64,000 bases of DNA from Rhizobium sp. FKL33 (lineage in GTDB: Bacteria; Pseudomonadota; Alphaproteobacteria; Rhizobiales; Rhizobiaceae), in the NCBI RefSeq assembly GCF_005222915.1, contig NZ_STFX01000054.1:45166-109165 (forward strand), written 5' to 3'. Below, in pieces: positions 50,801 to 57,458 of the stretch. The position numbers and the translations under genes were made by a program. Below the pieces are notes generated by a model that saw only the letters and a program-made list of their open reading frames with translations, was not told the DNA's origin and ran no database searches. Numbering within the stretch: position 1 is the first letter of the stretch; every line of letters starts with the position of its first letter.

Positions 50801-52681
50801 GAGGCGACAGCCAATCTCGGCGCGATCGACGAAACGCTCAACAGCACCGCAGGCCGCTTCTCCGACAGCGCCGCGCGCGCTTCGGACTCGGTCAATGCAG
50901 CGGCTCGTCTGCTCGAAGGCAATGCGGAGCGTCTCTCCTCGGTCTCCAACGACACGCTCGGCCAGATCGGCCAGCTCGTCGGCCGCTTCGACGATCACTC
51001 CAAGGTGCTCGGCCAGGCGTCGACGCTCCTCGGCGCCGCGCAATCGAACCTCGTCTCGACGCTTGCCGAACGCGAGGAGGCGCTGCAGGCCCTGGCCGTC
51101 GGCCTCGTTCGCCGCTCGGAAGACATCGAAAACACCATGCGCTCGGTGTCCGGCCTGGTGGAAGCAGCCTTCGACCGGGCGGAAAACCGCGCCGGCCAGG
51201 TGACCAACACGGTCCGCACCGGCATCCAGACATCGTTCGCCGATATCGGCAAGGTGCTGGGCGAAGCCGAACAGCGGGCCGAGCAGATGGCCAATGCGCT
51301 GCGCGGCAATGTCGGGGCCGCGGCTCAGGATGCGGGCCGCGCCGTCGAAAGCGCGCTGGGCAAGGCCAGCGAACAGGCCGACCAGGTGGCCGGACGGCTT
51401 CGCGGCGCTGTGTCGGGTTCGCTCGCCGATGTCGACCGCATGCTCGGCGAAACGGGCGCGCGCTCGACGGCAACCGCCGAAGACATGCGCCAGGCGCTAC
51501 AGGCGGCGATCGAGGATTCGATCAACCGCTTCGCCGGCGCAACCGACGAGATCCGCCGCACCGCCGGCGAAATCCGCCGCGAACTCACCGACACCCGCGC
51601 GGAACTGAAGCGCGGCGCCTTCGACCTGCCGGAAGAAGCGAAAGAAAACGCCGCCCAGATGCGCCGCGCCGTGGCCGAGCAGGTCCGCGCGCTGCAGGAA
51701 CTGACCGGCATCATCGGCGTGTCCGCCTCGCATTTCGAAGCGCCGCGTCCGGTCCGACAGGAGGCTGCGCCCCGCGTCGAGCAGCAGCCGGTCTACGCCG
51801 CGCCGCGGGTGGAAGCCCAGCCGGTCGCCTATCAGGCTCCTCGTGTCGAGGCGCAGCCGGCGGCCTATCAGACTCCCCGCGCGCCGGCCCCTGCGCCCGT
51901 CGCTGTCGAGGCCGCCCGTCCCGAGCCGCAGCGGGTGACCGCGCAGCAACCGCAACAGCGGGCGCCCGAGGCGCGGCCGCCGGTCGCCCCGCAGGCGTCC
52001 CGGCCGCAGCCTGCAGCCGAACCGCGCCGCGCTGAGACCCAGCCGGCTGCGGAACGTCCGTCGATCCCGCTCACCTCGGCTCCGCGCCAGGACAGAAGCG
52101 CGGCCGCCCCGGCCCGCGAACCGCTCGGTCTGCGCGGCAGCCTCGGCGTCGATCCGCTGAACCGGCCGTCTTCGCCGCGCGACGCGCGTCCCGCCCCGGC
52201 GCAACCAACGGCGCGCCGCGAAGAAGGCCAGGGCTGGATCAGCGACCTGCTCCGCAACGCGTCCCGCGACGAAGCGGAGGCCGACGCGCGCGCGGCTGCC
52301 CCGGCCGCCACCCGCGTGGAAAACCGCAATCCCCGCCAGGTGGTGGAATCGCTGAATTCGCTCTCGGTCGACATCGCCCGCGCCATCGATCACGAGGCGT
52401 CGGTGGATCTCTGGCGGCGCTATCATCGCGGCGAGCGCGACGTCTTCACCCGCCGTCTCTACACGCTCAAGGGCCAGCAGACCTTCGACGAGATCCAGCG
52501 CAAATACGACCGCGAGCCGGAATTCCGCTCCGCCGTCGACCGCTATATCGGCGACTTCGAAAAGCTCTTGAACGATGTGGCCCGCAACGACCGCGACAAG
52601 ACGCTGACGCAGAGCTACCTCACCTCCGACACCGGCAAGGTCTACACCATGCTGGCGCATGCGGCGGGCCGGTTTTCGTAA
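44825..52681 (+). CDS. Giant coiled-coil membrane protein, growth-pole-ring (GPR/RgsE) homologue
   Basis: At 2,618 residues this is the largest gene. The N-terminus has a conserved short motif NAYRALEEALAIDFQDD, a disordered stretch to about 100, two membrane helices (about 103-124 and 143-164), then some 2,100 residues of nearly continuous apolipoprotein-like helical repeats, a Pro/Gln/Ala-rich linker (about 2301-2490) and a conserved C-terminal domain (VDLWRRYHRGERDVFTRRLY). This order matches the Agrobacterium GROWTH POLE RING protein and Sinorhizobium RgsE, which form a ring at the growing pole and are needed for polar elongation. It includes near-identical 62-residue repeats and twelve 11-residue repeats (1721-1852). 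ATG 44825 is used; the upstream frame has no RBS. Confidence 0.87.
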   Translation: MTIKNENDAVSENAYRALEEALAIDFQDDHSGTQPQQRENRVSDVANQPGKNPQQRTADNARSLGPEPGPRAPSHRPANDPLPTAAAALTRGFDAPRSKSPMRIAAAISALWVLLGLVAAHFLYAPEIWQISSLRDLGAIPGALPTLIGILFPVMIFFAFASMIARAQELKNAARSMAEVALRLAEPESIAAERIMTVGQAVRREVSAMNEGIERTIARASELETLVHSEVNALERSYSDNELRVRSLVQELGSEREAIIGHAERVRSSITGAQDLLRDELASASLTIAKNIATSGEAVAQMIDTQAAIIMQKSGNVANTIGSVLSKKTEELVGALETSGLALTEEFDTRIETLGVTINERGNKLLSEFETRASMVDATTEKLNAALADRTRQLNETLIARTRQINETLTNSGGVISNSLESMLKSLNATLDQKNQSFRQALKSTTDDAIMDLDVRTAFLDERLKSSVDQVSSAFDGRLGEFAEAFDKRAGSLDAKLNESLTRINKALGQGQDALGSTLESSLERIAQSFMGQAVAIETALGAGQEVIETALDAKVGDITKVIGRANQELDSGFGARADALAQKIAERTQAIETAITTGHERMSSLLDDRSSGIAAAFDETNRKLDQTLSGGEQRLGALLSERSGALISAFDKTEKTLAGTIGDGERRLSDLIDGRGSSLERSLADSAARIETAVATGGERLEKSLAEGGARIENAIGTTPETLARMLDEKGQAIEKALTDNQQRLDTAMARGSELITGASEDARSRLAKTLGENAITIAAVYGEHQKRIDETLRERAGEIEKTLGDGASRIAGASQDTARFVQGAIEQGVRDISEALENGGADLGIQLATTHDLIRQTLEDRSNAITIALEEGRKQLDDTINEQATGIGASIAMGASMLEMSFEDGESRLRNVVEQSTQKLTSAVDGATDSLTSSVEQTTGQLKDALSRSATDFETSAGSFSEKIAERERSLRQVLDATADALDSRMQASATALNANARKVEETLAMREASLATAIENLAQSLDERLIATVGGLNADVERSHEALRQTLGQSGLTLEETAERLIAQISAHRDALRDTVDASSRSIDERLESGAANMLSNIMMLDMKLEERESALREAVAAASNRFETELGQRQENLVQALDATARAIGERLDLGSADLLSNIMSVDMTLEAREASLRETIEASTARLDGDLARRQETLAQTLDASARAIGERLETGSADLLSNIMSVDMTLEAREASIREAIEASTARLDDDLARRQETLAQTLDATTRAIGERLDTGAAAISASVDKFDARLGEREIALSQTISTTVDRLGSDLAQRQESLTQSLEATSRAIGEKLDAGATDLLSNIMSLDMTLEAREQSMREAIEASTSRLDGELSLRQELFVHALESSGATLDQRFQRGSETILNNIERLEAGLAERQDSMIRAVEGVAQSLDDQFLSALSNLNAGVELSHGAIRDTLNDSTLSLNQMAERLSAQISAHRQALQETIEASTVSIDERLESGAASMLSNIMMLDMKLEEREEALKQALAAASENLDQSMSRSAQTLTERFGEKAAEIVTVAETFSQRIDGALETVSNRFDETGGRILTSFDRLETGIRDDAGRFAQTIDEAGVKLGSLIETQIQSFDRVTETGASRISETLESHTAHLDERLQTMDRALTIGLENVSRTIDGKASGLASTLRSAVIDAAQSMDDEAQRAIDQISGKTFEYADEMAARSAGFSSRLTEEAEAFASTVQSNADQFATRLTGDAQLISARLSSEADRFSDRMSSEADAYAGRLASGADAFTGKLVSETESFASKLTQDAEAFTGRIAGEAETFTGKLAEQTDALTSNFARNANQFAEQVGAAQQKVMNDGAAISQSLTSAEKALAARNEAIRTTLDDRTRELNSMLAARSAELNRLIEEKARPAAESLQSLGQTAAEDIRSAAEQGAALLRGENAALVNAISSRTLEATRALGDSEQSLRATALGLIDALGQSNAGLKQLVAEATANLGAIDETLNSTAGRFSDSAARASDSVNAAARLLEGNAERLSSVSNDTLGQIGQLVGRFDDHSKVLGQASTLLGAAQSNLVSTLAEREEALQALAVGLVRRSEDIENTMRSVSGLVEAAFDRAENRAGQVTNTVRTGIQTSFADIGKVLGEAEQRAEQMANALRGNVGAAAQDAGRAVESALGKASEQADQVAGRLRGAVSGSLADVDRMLGETGARSTATAEDMRQALQAAIEDSINRFAGATDEIRRTAGEIRRELTDTRAELKRGAFDLPEEAKENAAQMRRAVAEQVRALQELTGIIGVSASHFEAPRPVRQEAAPRVEQQPVYAAPRVEAQPVAYQAPRVEAQPAAYQTPRAPAPAPVAVEAARPEPQRVTAQQPQQRAPEARPPVAPQASRPQPAAEPRRAETQPAAERPSIPLTSAPRQDRSAAAPAREPLGLRGSLGVDPLNRPSSPRDARPAPAQPTARREEGQGWISDLLRNASRDEAEADARAAAPAATRVENRNPRQVVESLNSLSVDIARAIDHEASVDLWRRYHRGERDVFTRRLYTLKGQQTFDEIQRKYDREPEFRSAVDRYIGDFEKLLNDVARNDRDKTLTQSYLTSDTGKVYTMLAHAAGRFS
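48269..48826 (+). repeat. Tandem 186-bp repeats within the giant coiled-coil gene
   Basis: Units begin at 48269, 48455 and 48641 (GGCGAACGGCTGG or a variant) exactly 186 bp apart. The first two are nearly identical over their whole length (62 residues, LLSNIMSVDMTLEAREAS), and the third diverges in its second half. A more distant copy (SIDERLESGAA-NMLSNIMML) occurs at about 48080 and again 1,236 bp later at 49316. Confidence 0.85.
49985..50380 (+). repeat. Twelve tandem 11-residue (33-bp) repeats
   Basis: Residues 1721-1852 break into twelve 11-residue units, such as ADRFSDRMSSE, ADAYAGRLASG, ADAFTGKLVSE, AEAFTGRIAGE and AETFTGKLAEQ, with aromatic or Leu at position 4 and Leu/Ile/Val at position 8. 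This hendecad period gives a straight or right-handed coiled coil, different from the flanking heptad-like helices. Confidence 0.85.
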
Positions 52682-52706
52682 GAGAAAGCCTGCATGATGA
52701 GATTGA

Positions 52707-52735
52707 AGGCCGTCCGGGAGATCGGGCGGCCTTTT
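52707..52735 (+). terminator. Terminator of the giant coiled-coil gene
   Basis: AGGCCGTCCG (52707-52716) pairs with CGGGCGGCCT (52723-52732), one G-T wobble, around GGAGAT, followed by a short T-run. Confidence 0.75.
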
Positions 52736-52747
52736 CCATTGCGGAGG

Positions 52748-53434
52748 TTATTCGTCGGCCGGCTGGTCGGCGGTCAGGAAGTGATCGCTCCACTGCGCTT
52801 TCGGGATATCGTCGCCCAGCGCGAAAACGAAATCGGACGGAGCCTCGGCCGCGGTTCCGATCGCGCAGCGATAGCGGAGCCGACGCCAGTCACGGCCGGC
52901 TCTCACCGCCGCGCCGTCAGCGATGATTTCATCAGCACGAATAGCGAGATCCTGGAAGGCATAGGGCGCAACCATGTCGGCGGAAACATGGCTGGCCCGA
53001 CGCAACTGCTCCATTGCTTCGAGGTTGCACAGTTGAATCCGCCTTTCGTCCGCCGCCAGCGTCCGAAGAGCTTCGCGGGCCTGGGCGTTACGGGGATCGG
53101 CGAGCGCCGCCGAAGCGAACAAGTCCTGCGCTCTTCGGAAAGCGTTGGAGAGGTTCTGCCTCGGGTGTGGCGGCTCAGCCGTCGGGAGAGGTTTAGCGGG
53201 CGGATCGTCTGATTGCGCGGCCTGCGGAGCCTTTTCCACTGCGGTGGCCTCGTCTACGATAATCGCCGGTTTTGCTGCAGCCTCGACCAATGACACCACG
53301 ATTTCCATAGGAGGCGCCGGCGGCTGGGGCCGATTGAGGTTCAGAAACAAGAGTGCTCCCGCCGCTGCGTGACCGCAGACGGACAGAAGCAGACTGACCT
53401 TCCAGCGATCAGGCGAGACGTTCGCGATGGTCAT
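52748..53434 (-). CDS. DUF930-type membrane-anchored protein
   Basis: The 228-residue protein has one N-terminal membrane helix (WKVSLLLSVCGHAAAGALLF), a proline-rich spacer and a C-terminal DUF930-like domain (ADERRIQLCNLEAMEQLRRA; DEIIADGAAVRAGRDWRRLR; a second Cys in YRCAIG). DUF930 proteins are alphaproteobacterial and of unknown role. ATG 53434 places the helix close to the start; no clear ribosome-binding site is seen, and longer frames to 53572 are less likely. It converges with the giant gene. Confidence 0.75.
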   Translation of the reverse strand: MTIANVSPDRWKVSLLLSVCGHAAAGALLFLNLNRPQPPAPPMEIVVSLVEAAAKPAIIVDEATAVEKAPQAAQSDDPPAKPLPTAEPPHPRQNLSNAFRRAQDLFASAALADPRNAQAREALRTLAADERRIQLCNLEAMEQLRRASHVSADMVAPYAFQDLAIRADEIIADGAAVRAGRDWRRLRYRCAIGTAAEAPSDFVFALGDDIPKAQWSDHFLTADQPADE

Positions 53435-53692
53435 CGGAAAAGACGCAGGTCGGGTCGTTTCCCTACCGCGACCGTCGGTTCCATCATCGCCCCCTCCGCA
53501 TTGCTCGGCCATGAGGGGACATTGCAACGAGATTCGGGCTGGAATTGTGATGGATACCCGCTTCTGGCGCAAAAGCGTCGGTTCGTCACCGCGCTCGTCG
53601 AAACCATTCCTGCTTCTGGAGCGCCCTCAACGTCTCCATGCCGAATTTGGCTGCATCAGCGACGCATCGCACGGGCCACTTAGTTTTCGTCA

Positions 53693-54100
53693 TCAAGCTC
53701 GCTTCAATTCCTCGACCACCTCGGGATAACGATCCAGAACCCGGAACAGATTTACGATCGCCGCCGTCGGATAGACCTTTCCGGTTTCGTATCGTGAAAA
53801 GGCATTGTGCCCGCCGCCTGTGAGCTCCGACGCTTCGATCTGGCTGAGCCTAAGCTTCTTGCGGATCCGGCGGAGTTCTTGTCCGACCGCGCGGCGCGCT
53901 TCCAGCACCAAGGTGTCCCCTGCCTCGGCATATCGCTCTGCGCTTTCGGGGTCGAACTCGATATCGCCGCAGAGGCTGCAACGATATCCGGACAATCCGT
54001 CCACATCGCGCTTGAGATCTCTAAAGTCCACCGAATGCGTTTCGCCTTCAAAACGAGACATTTCAGCGTCGGCGTGACCACAAAGGCAGTTTTTCGCCAT
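53693..54100 (-). CDS. mqsA: MqsA-type antitoxin
   Basis: The 135-residue protein has an N-terminal zinc-binding domain (Cys5, Cys7, Cys41, Cys44; CLC in place of the usual CxxC first pair) and a C-terminal HTH_XRE domain (LRLSQIEASELTGGGHNAFS; RYETGKVYPTAA) as in E. coli MqsA. It binds the MqsR toxin and represses its own operon. It follows mqsR by two bases. The toxin-first order is that of the typical mqsRA operon. Confidence 0.9.
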   Translation of the reverse strand: MAKNCLCGHADAEMSRFEGETHSVDFRDLKRDVDGLSGYRCSLCGDIEFDPESAERYAEAGDTLVLEARRAVGQELRRIRKKLRLSQIEASELTGGGHNAFSRYETGKVYPTAAIVNLFRVLDRYPEVVEELKRA

Positions 54101-54102
54101 GG

Positions 54103-54405
54103 CTAGAGCTCCTTGAACTGAATGACTGGCGGACCGTCTTCGCGTCGTGTCACTTTAATGTAGACCACGCCCCAAATAGTTTTCGCGTGATAGACGTCCT
54201 GCCAAACCCTGCTGTCAGCATTGGTGGTCATGGATTTGTACAGGTGTTTGTTTGACAGGCTGCATACGACGTCAATCATCTCCGCCGAGGTAAAGCCCAT
54301 TCTTCGTCCGCCATCCAGCGCCGCCTTGGTGAAGGCGGCCGCTCTCAGCTTTCGGACATCGGCAACAATCGCCAAGAGGTCGTAATGAGCCTTTTTCTTC
54401 TCCAC
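54103..54405 (-). CDS. mqsR: MqsR-type mRNA interferase toxin
   Basis: The 100-residue protein matches MqsR in length and pattern: HYDLLAIVADVRKLRAAAFT, MGFTSAEMIDVVCSLSNKHLYKSM, and VWQDVYHAKTIWGVVYIKV with the late GPPVIQFKEL. MqsR cleaves mRNA at GCU-type sites. The start is GTG 54405; AAGGG lies eleven bases upstream. It is the first gene of the mqsR-mqsA pair, with a palindromic operator just before it. Confidence 0.9.
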   Translation of the reverse strand: MEKKKAHYDLLAIVADVRKLRAAAFTKAALDGGRRMGFTSAEMIDVVCSLSNKHLYKSMTTNADSRVWQDVYHAKTIWGVVYIKVTRREDGPPVIQFKEL

Positions 54406-54415
54406 GGGACAAATT

Positions 54416-54428
54416 ACCCTTTAAGGGT
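54416..54428 (-). promoter_or_regulatory. Candidate MqsA operator
   Basis: ACCCTT-T-AAGGGT is a perfect palindrome 11 bases before the mqsR start. It resembles the AACCT...AGGTT-type palindrome bound by E. coli MqsA. Upstream, TTGAAA with 17-base spacing to a weak -10 may be the promoter. Confidence 0.55.
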
Positions 54429-54596
54429 TAATTTTCAAGTGTTCAGCTTTCAAAATTGCGCTCGCAGTCAATATGGAAGGCATCGACAGATGATGCCGTC
54501 AAAAAATGCCTGTTTCCAACTCAGCCTCTTCGGCTTTCACGACATCGTACCAGCAGAGGGAGTGTGAATGTGGTCCAGTGGTCCCAGCCCCCGCCG

Positions 54597-55217
54597 TCAC
54601 ATCGCCTTCAGCGTCCAGCCCACAAGGTCCACCGTCACTTTGCCGAAGGCGGCGTCGAGTCCCTTGATGAAGGCCTCGTTGCCGGAGCCGCTCAGCGGCG
54701 CGCTGGCGGTGAAGACGCGGCTGGCGCGCACCTCGCCGGTGCGGTCGTTGAGAAGCTTGGCGGAGATCTCCACCTGGGCGCGGCTGCCGCCATAGGCCTG
54801 GACTTCGAAGGAGCGGATTTCGGTAATGACCTGATAGTCGATGGCGAGGCCCTGGCCCGGCGTGCCCACACCGCCCAGGCGGCCGGTGTTTTCGAAGGCC
54901 TGGACGAGGCGGGCCTGCACGAGTTTGGGCAGGCGGTCGCTCCAGCGCGATTTGTCCAGATACTGGATTTCGGACTGGCTGACGCGGATCACCACCTGTT
55001 CGGAATCGAGCGCCTTGACCGCGGTCGGCTCCGGAATGAGGATCTGGCGCTTGGTGAGCTTCGGTCCTTCGACGCCGCGCACCGCCGTCAGCGAAAACGT
55101 GTCGTCCGGCGCGCCGCCCAGGCAGCCGCCCAGGGCCAGCAGGCATGCGCCCATGAAAGATGCCCTCGCCAGTCGGATCACGCTACGCTCCCTTGTCCTG
55201 TTCATCCCATGCGCCAT
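54597..55217 (-). CDS. ABC-type transport auxiliary lipoprotein of the Mla-like system
   Basis: The 206-residue lipoprotein (lipobox LGGC, in CLLALGGCLGG) has a domain of the ABC-transport auxiliary type (DUF330/PqiC-like: ILIPEPTAVKALDSEQVVIR; KSRWSDRLPKLVQARLVQAF; SKLLNDRTG-type beta region). ATG 55217 overlaps the MCE gene's TGA as TGATG; ATG 55205 is an alternative. It should link the MCE protein to the outer membrane in lipid transport. Confidence 0.85.
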   Translation of the reverse strand: MAHGMNRTRERSVIRLARASFMGACLLALGGCLGGAPDDTFSLTAVRGVEGPKLTKRQILIPEPTAVKALDSEQVVIRVSQSEIQYLDKSRWSDRLPKLVQARLVQAFENTGRLGGVGTPGQGLAIDYQVITEIRSFEVQAYGGSRAQVEISAKLLNDRTGEVRASRVFTASAPLSGSGNEAFIKGLDAAFGKVTVDLVGWTLKAM

Positions 55218-56587
55218 CAATGCCGGACCCTGCCCTTATATGTCTTGACCTCGTCGCCGCCGAACAGCAGCCGCTGCGGATCCTGGTCGAGCCGGTTGAT
55301 CGCCGAATCCAGCGACTGCACGGTGCGGCGGGTGTCGGAGATCAGCGCGTCGATATTCTTGAGGCCGGAGCCCGAGAAACGGGCGAGATTGTCGGCGATC
55401 GGACCGATGCGAGAATTCAGATTGTCGGCCACCTGCTTGAAGGATTTCAGCGTTTCCCGGGCATCGGCAAACAGCGACGAGGAGTCGCCCGTGCCGAGGA
55501 AGCTGTCCGCCTTGGCGAGGATGCCGTCGACGCGGGTCGAGGCCTTGTTCAGCTTGTCCGACATTTCCGAGATGTTCTTGATGGTCTTGTCGATGTCCGG
55601 ACGGCGGTTTTCGATGTCGGAGGCGACGCCGCGGAAGGTCTGGATCGCCTGGCGCGCGTCGGCCACGGCGGCCCTGATATCTGCGACCGAACTCTTGACG
55701 TCGGCGGGATCGACCGCGGCCATCAGCTGATCGACCTTGTCCAGCGTCTTGGCCGCCTTTTCGCCGACAACGCGATAGGCTTCGGCGGTCTTGTTGAAGG
55801 TGTCGACGGCCTGCCCCACACCGCCCGACGCGTCGGCCAAATCCTTGCTGACCTTTTCGGCATTGGCGAGAATGGCGTCGATCTTCTTGGCGTCCACCGC
55901 CTTCACCAGGCTGTCGACGGAGGCGAGGGTCGAATCCAGCCGGCCGGAGAGACCCTTGATCGTGCCGGAGAGCGAGGTCACCGCTTGCAGGAATTCATCG
56001 ATGCCCTGGGAATTGTTCTTGAGCGCCTGCGAGAAGACCTCGACATTGGAGATCGTGCTGGTCAACGGCTTGCGATTGTCGTTCACGAAACCCTGCAGCT
56101 GGATCAGCGTCGTCTCGGTTCGGTTCATGATCTCGGAGGCGGTGGCGACGATATTGGTGACGCCGGATTGCTCCGCCAGCAGGGTCGGCACCTCGCCCGC
56201 CTTCAGCGCCTTATCGATCAGACGCTCCTGCTGCGTGTTTCCGCCCGACAGTTCGATATAGGCGGCGCCGGTCAGGCCCTGGATTTCAAGCACGGCGCGG
56301 GTGGTGGGATAGATCGGCGCGTCAGCCCGCACTTCGGTGACGGCCAGCGAAAAGCGCGGGTCCTTGCGGTCGAAGTCGAGCGCGCGGACCGTGCCGACCG
56401 GAATGCCGTTGAAGCGGACGGCGGAGCCGACGCTCAGGCCGTTGGCGGAGCCGGGGATGCGCACCACCAGCCGCTCCATCTTGCCCTCGCGCCCATAGGC
56501 GGACATCCAGTAGACAAAGCCGAAGGCAAGCAGCAGCACCACCAGGGTGAACAAGCCGACGATTGCGTAATTTGCTTTCGTTTCCAT
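55217..56587 (-). CDS. MlaD-family MCE-domain protein
   Basis: This 456-residue protein has one N-terminal membrane helix (ANYAIVGLFTLVVLLLAFGF), an MCE domain (SANGLSVGSAVRFNGIPVGT; LEIQGLTGAAYIELSGGN) and a long helical tail of coiled-coil character (about 150-440). MCE proteins bind lipids and form hexameric channels or tunnels from the inner membrane into the periplasm. It lies between the ATPase and the auxiliary lipoprotein genes in one operon. Its tail is much longer than that of E. coli MlaD (about 183 residues). Confidence 0.92.
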   Translation of the reverse strand: METKANYAIVGLFTLVVLLLAFGFVYWMSAYGREGKMERLVVRIPGSANGLSVGSAVRFNGIPVGTVRALDFDRKDPRFSLAVTEVRADAPIYPTTRAVLEIQGLTGAAYIELSGGNTQQERLIDKALKAGEVPTLLAEQSGVTNIVATASEIMNRTETTLIQLQGFVNDNRKPLTSTISNVEVFSQALKNNSQGIDEFLQAVTSLSGTIKGLSGRLDSTLASVDSLVKAVDAKKIDAILANAEKVSKDLADASGGVGQAVDTFNKTAEAYRVVGEKAAKTLDKVDQLMAAVDPADVKSSVADIRAAVADARQAIQTFRGVASDIENRRPDIDKTIKNISEMSDKLNKASTRVDGILAKADSFLGTGDSSSLFADARETLKSFKQVADNLNSRIGPIADNLARFSGSGLKNIDALISDTRRTVQSLDSAINRLDQDPQRLLFGGDEVKTYKGRVRH

Positions 56588-56641
56588 GCCTCAAGCCGTT
56601 TCACTCATAAAAGGGTTCACTGAAATCCCTTTGGATTGACG

Positions 56642-57451
56642 TTAGGTGACCAGTCCCGGAATAGTGCGCGCGCGTTTGCCGCGGAAGTAAGACTGGACCC
56701 ATGCATCCTTGCAATCGAGCATGTCCTGGATCGTCCCTTCCACCATTACACGTTTATTGCCGAGCACAGCAATCCGATCGCAGACAGAAAACAGGCTGTC
56801 GAGGTCATGGGTCACCATGTAGACCGTCAGCCCCAGCGTATCGCGCAATTTGGCGATCAGCTGGTCGAATTCCGCAGCGCCGATCGGATCGAGGCCGGAT
56901 GTCGGCTCGTCGAGAAACACCAGCGCCGGATCGAGCGCGAGCGCCCGGGCGAGCGCCGCGCGCTTGATCATGCCGCCAGACAGTTCGGATGGATATTTGT
57001 CCCCCGCCTCAGGAGCCAGCCCCACCAATTCGATCTTCAAACGCGCCAGCTCGTCCATCAGTTGCTTTGGCAGGTCGAGATATTCCCGCATCGGAAACTG
57101 GATGTTCTCCTTGACGGTCAGGGCGGAGAACAGCGCCCCATGCTGGAACAGCACGCCCAGGCGCATGTCGAGCTCGAAACGCTCCTTGTCCGGCATCTTG
57201 CTGTAATCGGCGCCCAGCAGGCGGATCTCGCCGGCTCGACGCGGAATAAGCCGCAGGATGGTGCGCATCAGCACGGATTTGCCGGTGCCAGACGCGCCGA
57301 CGAAACCGAGGATTTCGCCGCGATAGACGTCGAGATCGAGTTGATCGAGCACGAGATGATCGCCAAAGCCCACGGTGACGCCGCGCGCCGACAGGATGAC
57401 GTCCTTTTCACCCTTGGCCGCCCCAGTCTGATGGTTCGTCACACTTTCCAT
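56642..57451 (-). CDS. Mla-type ABC transporter ATP-binding protein
   Basis: The 269-residue ATPase has Walker A GASGTGKSVLMR, Q-loop in GVLFQHGALFS, signature LSGGMIKRAALARALAL, Walker B LVFLDEPTSGLDP and the switch His in MVTHDLDS. LSGGM and the GLDP turn are typical of MlaF. ATG 57451 follows GAGG. It lies eight bases after the permease stop and powers phospholipid transport with the MlaE-like permease. Confidence 0.93.
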   Translation of the reverse strand: MESVTNHQTGAAKGEKDVILSARGVTVGFGDHLVLDQLDLDVYRGEILGFVGASGTGKSVLMRTILRLIPRRAGEIRLLGADYSKMPDKERFELDMRLGVLFQHGALFSALTVKENIQFPMREYLDLPKQLMDELARLKIELVGLAPEAGDKYPSELSGGMIKRAALARALALDPALVFLDEPTSGLDPIGAAEFDQLIAKLRDTLGLTVYMVTHDLDSLFSVCDRIAVLGNKRVMVEGTIQDMLDCKDAWVQSYFRGKRARTIPGLVT

Positions 57452-57458
57452 GCCCGCC

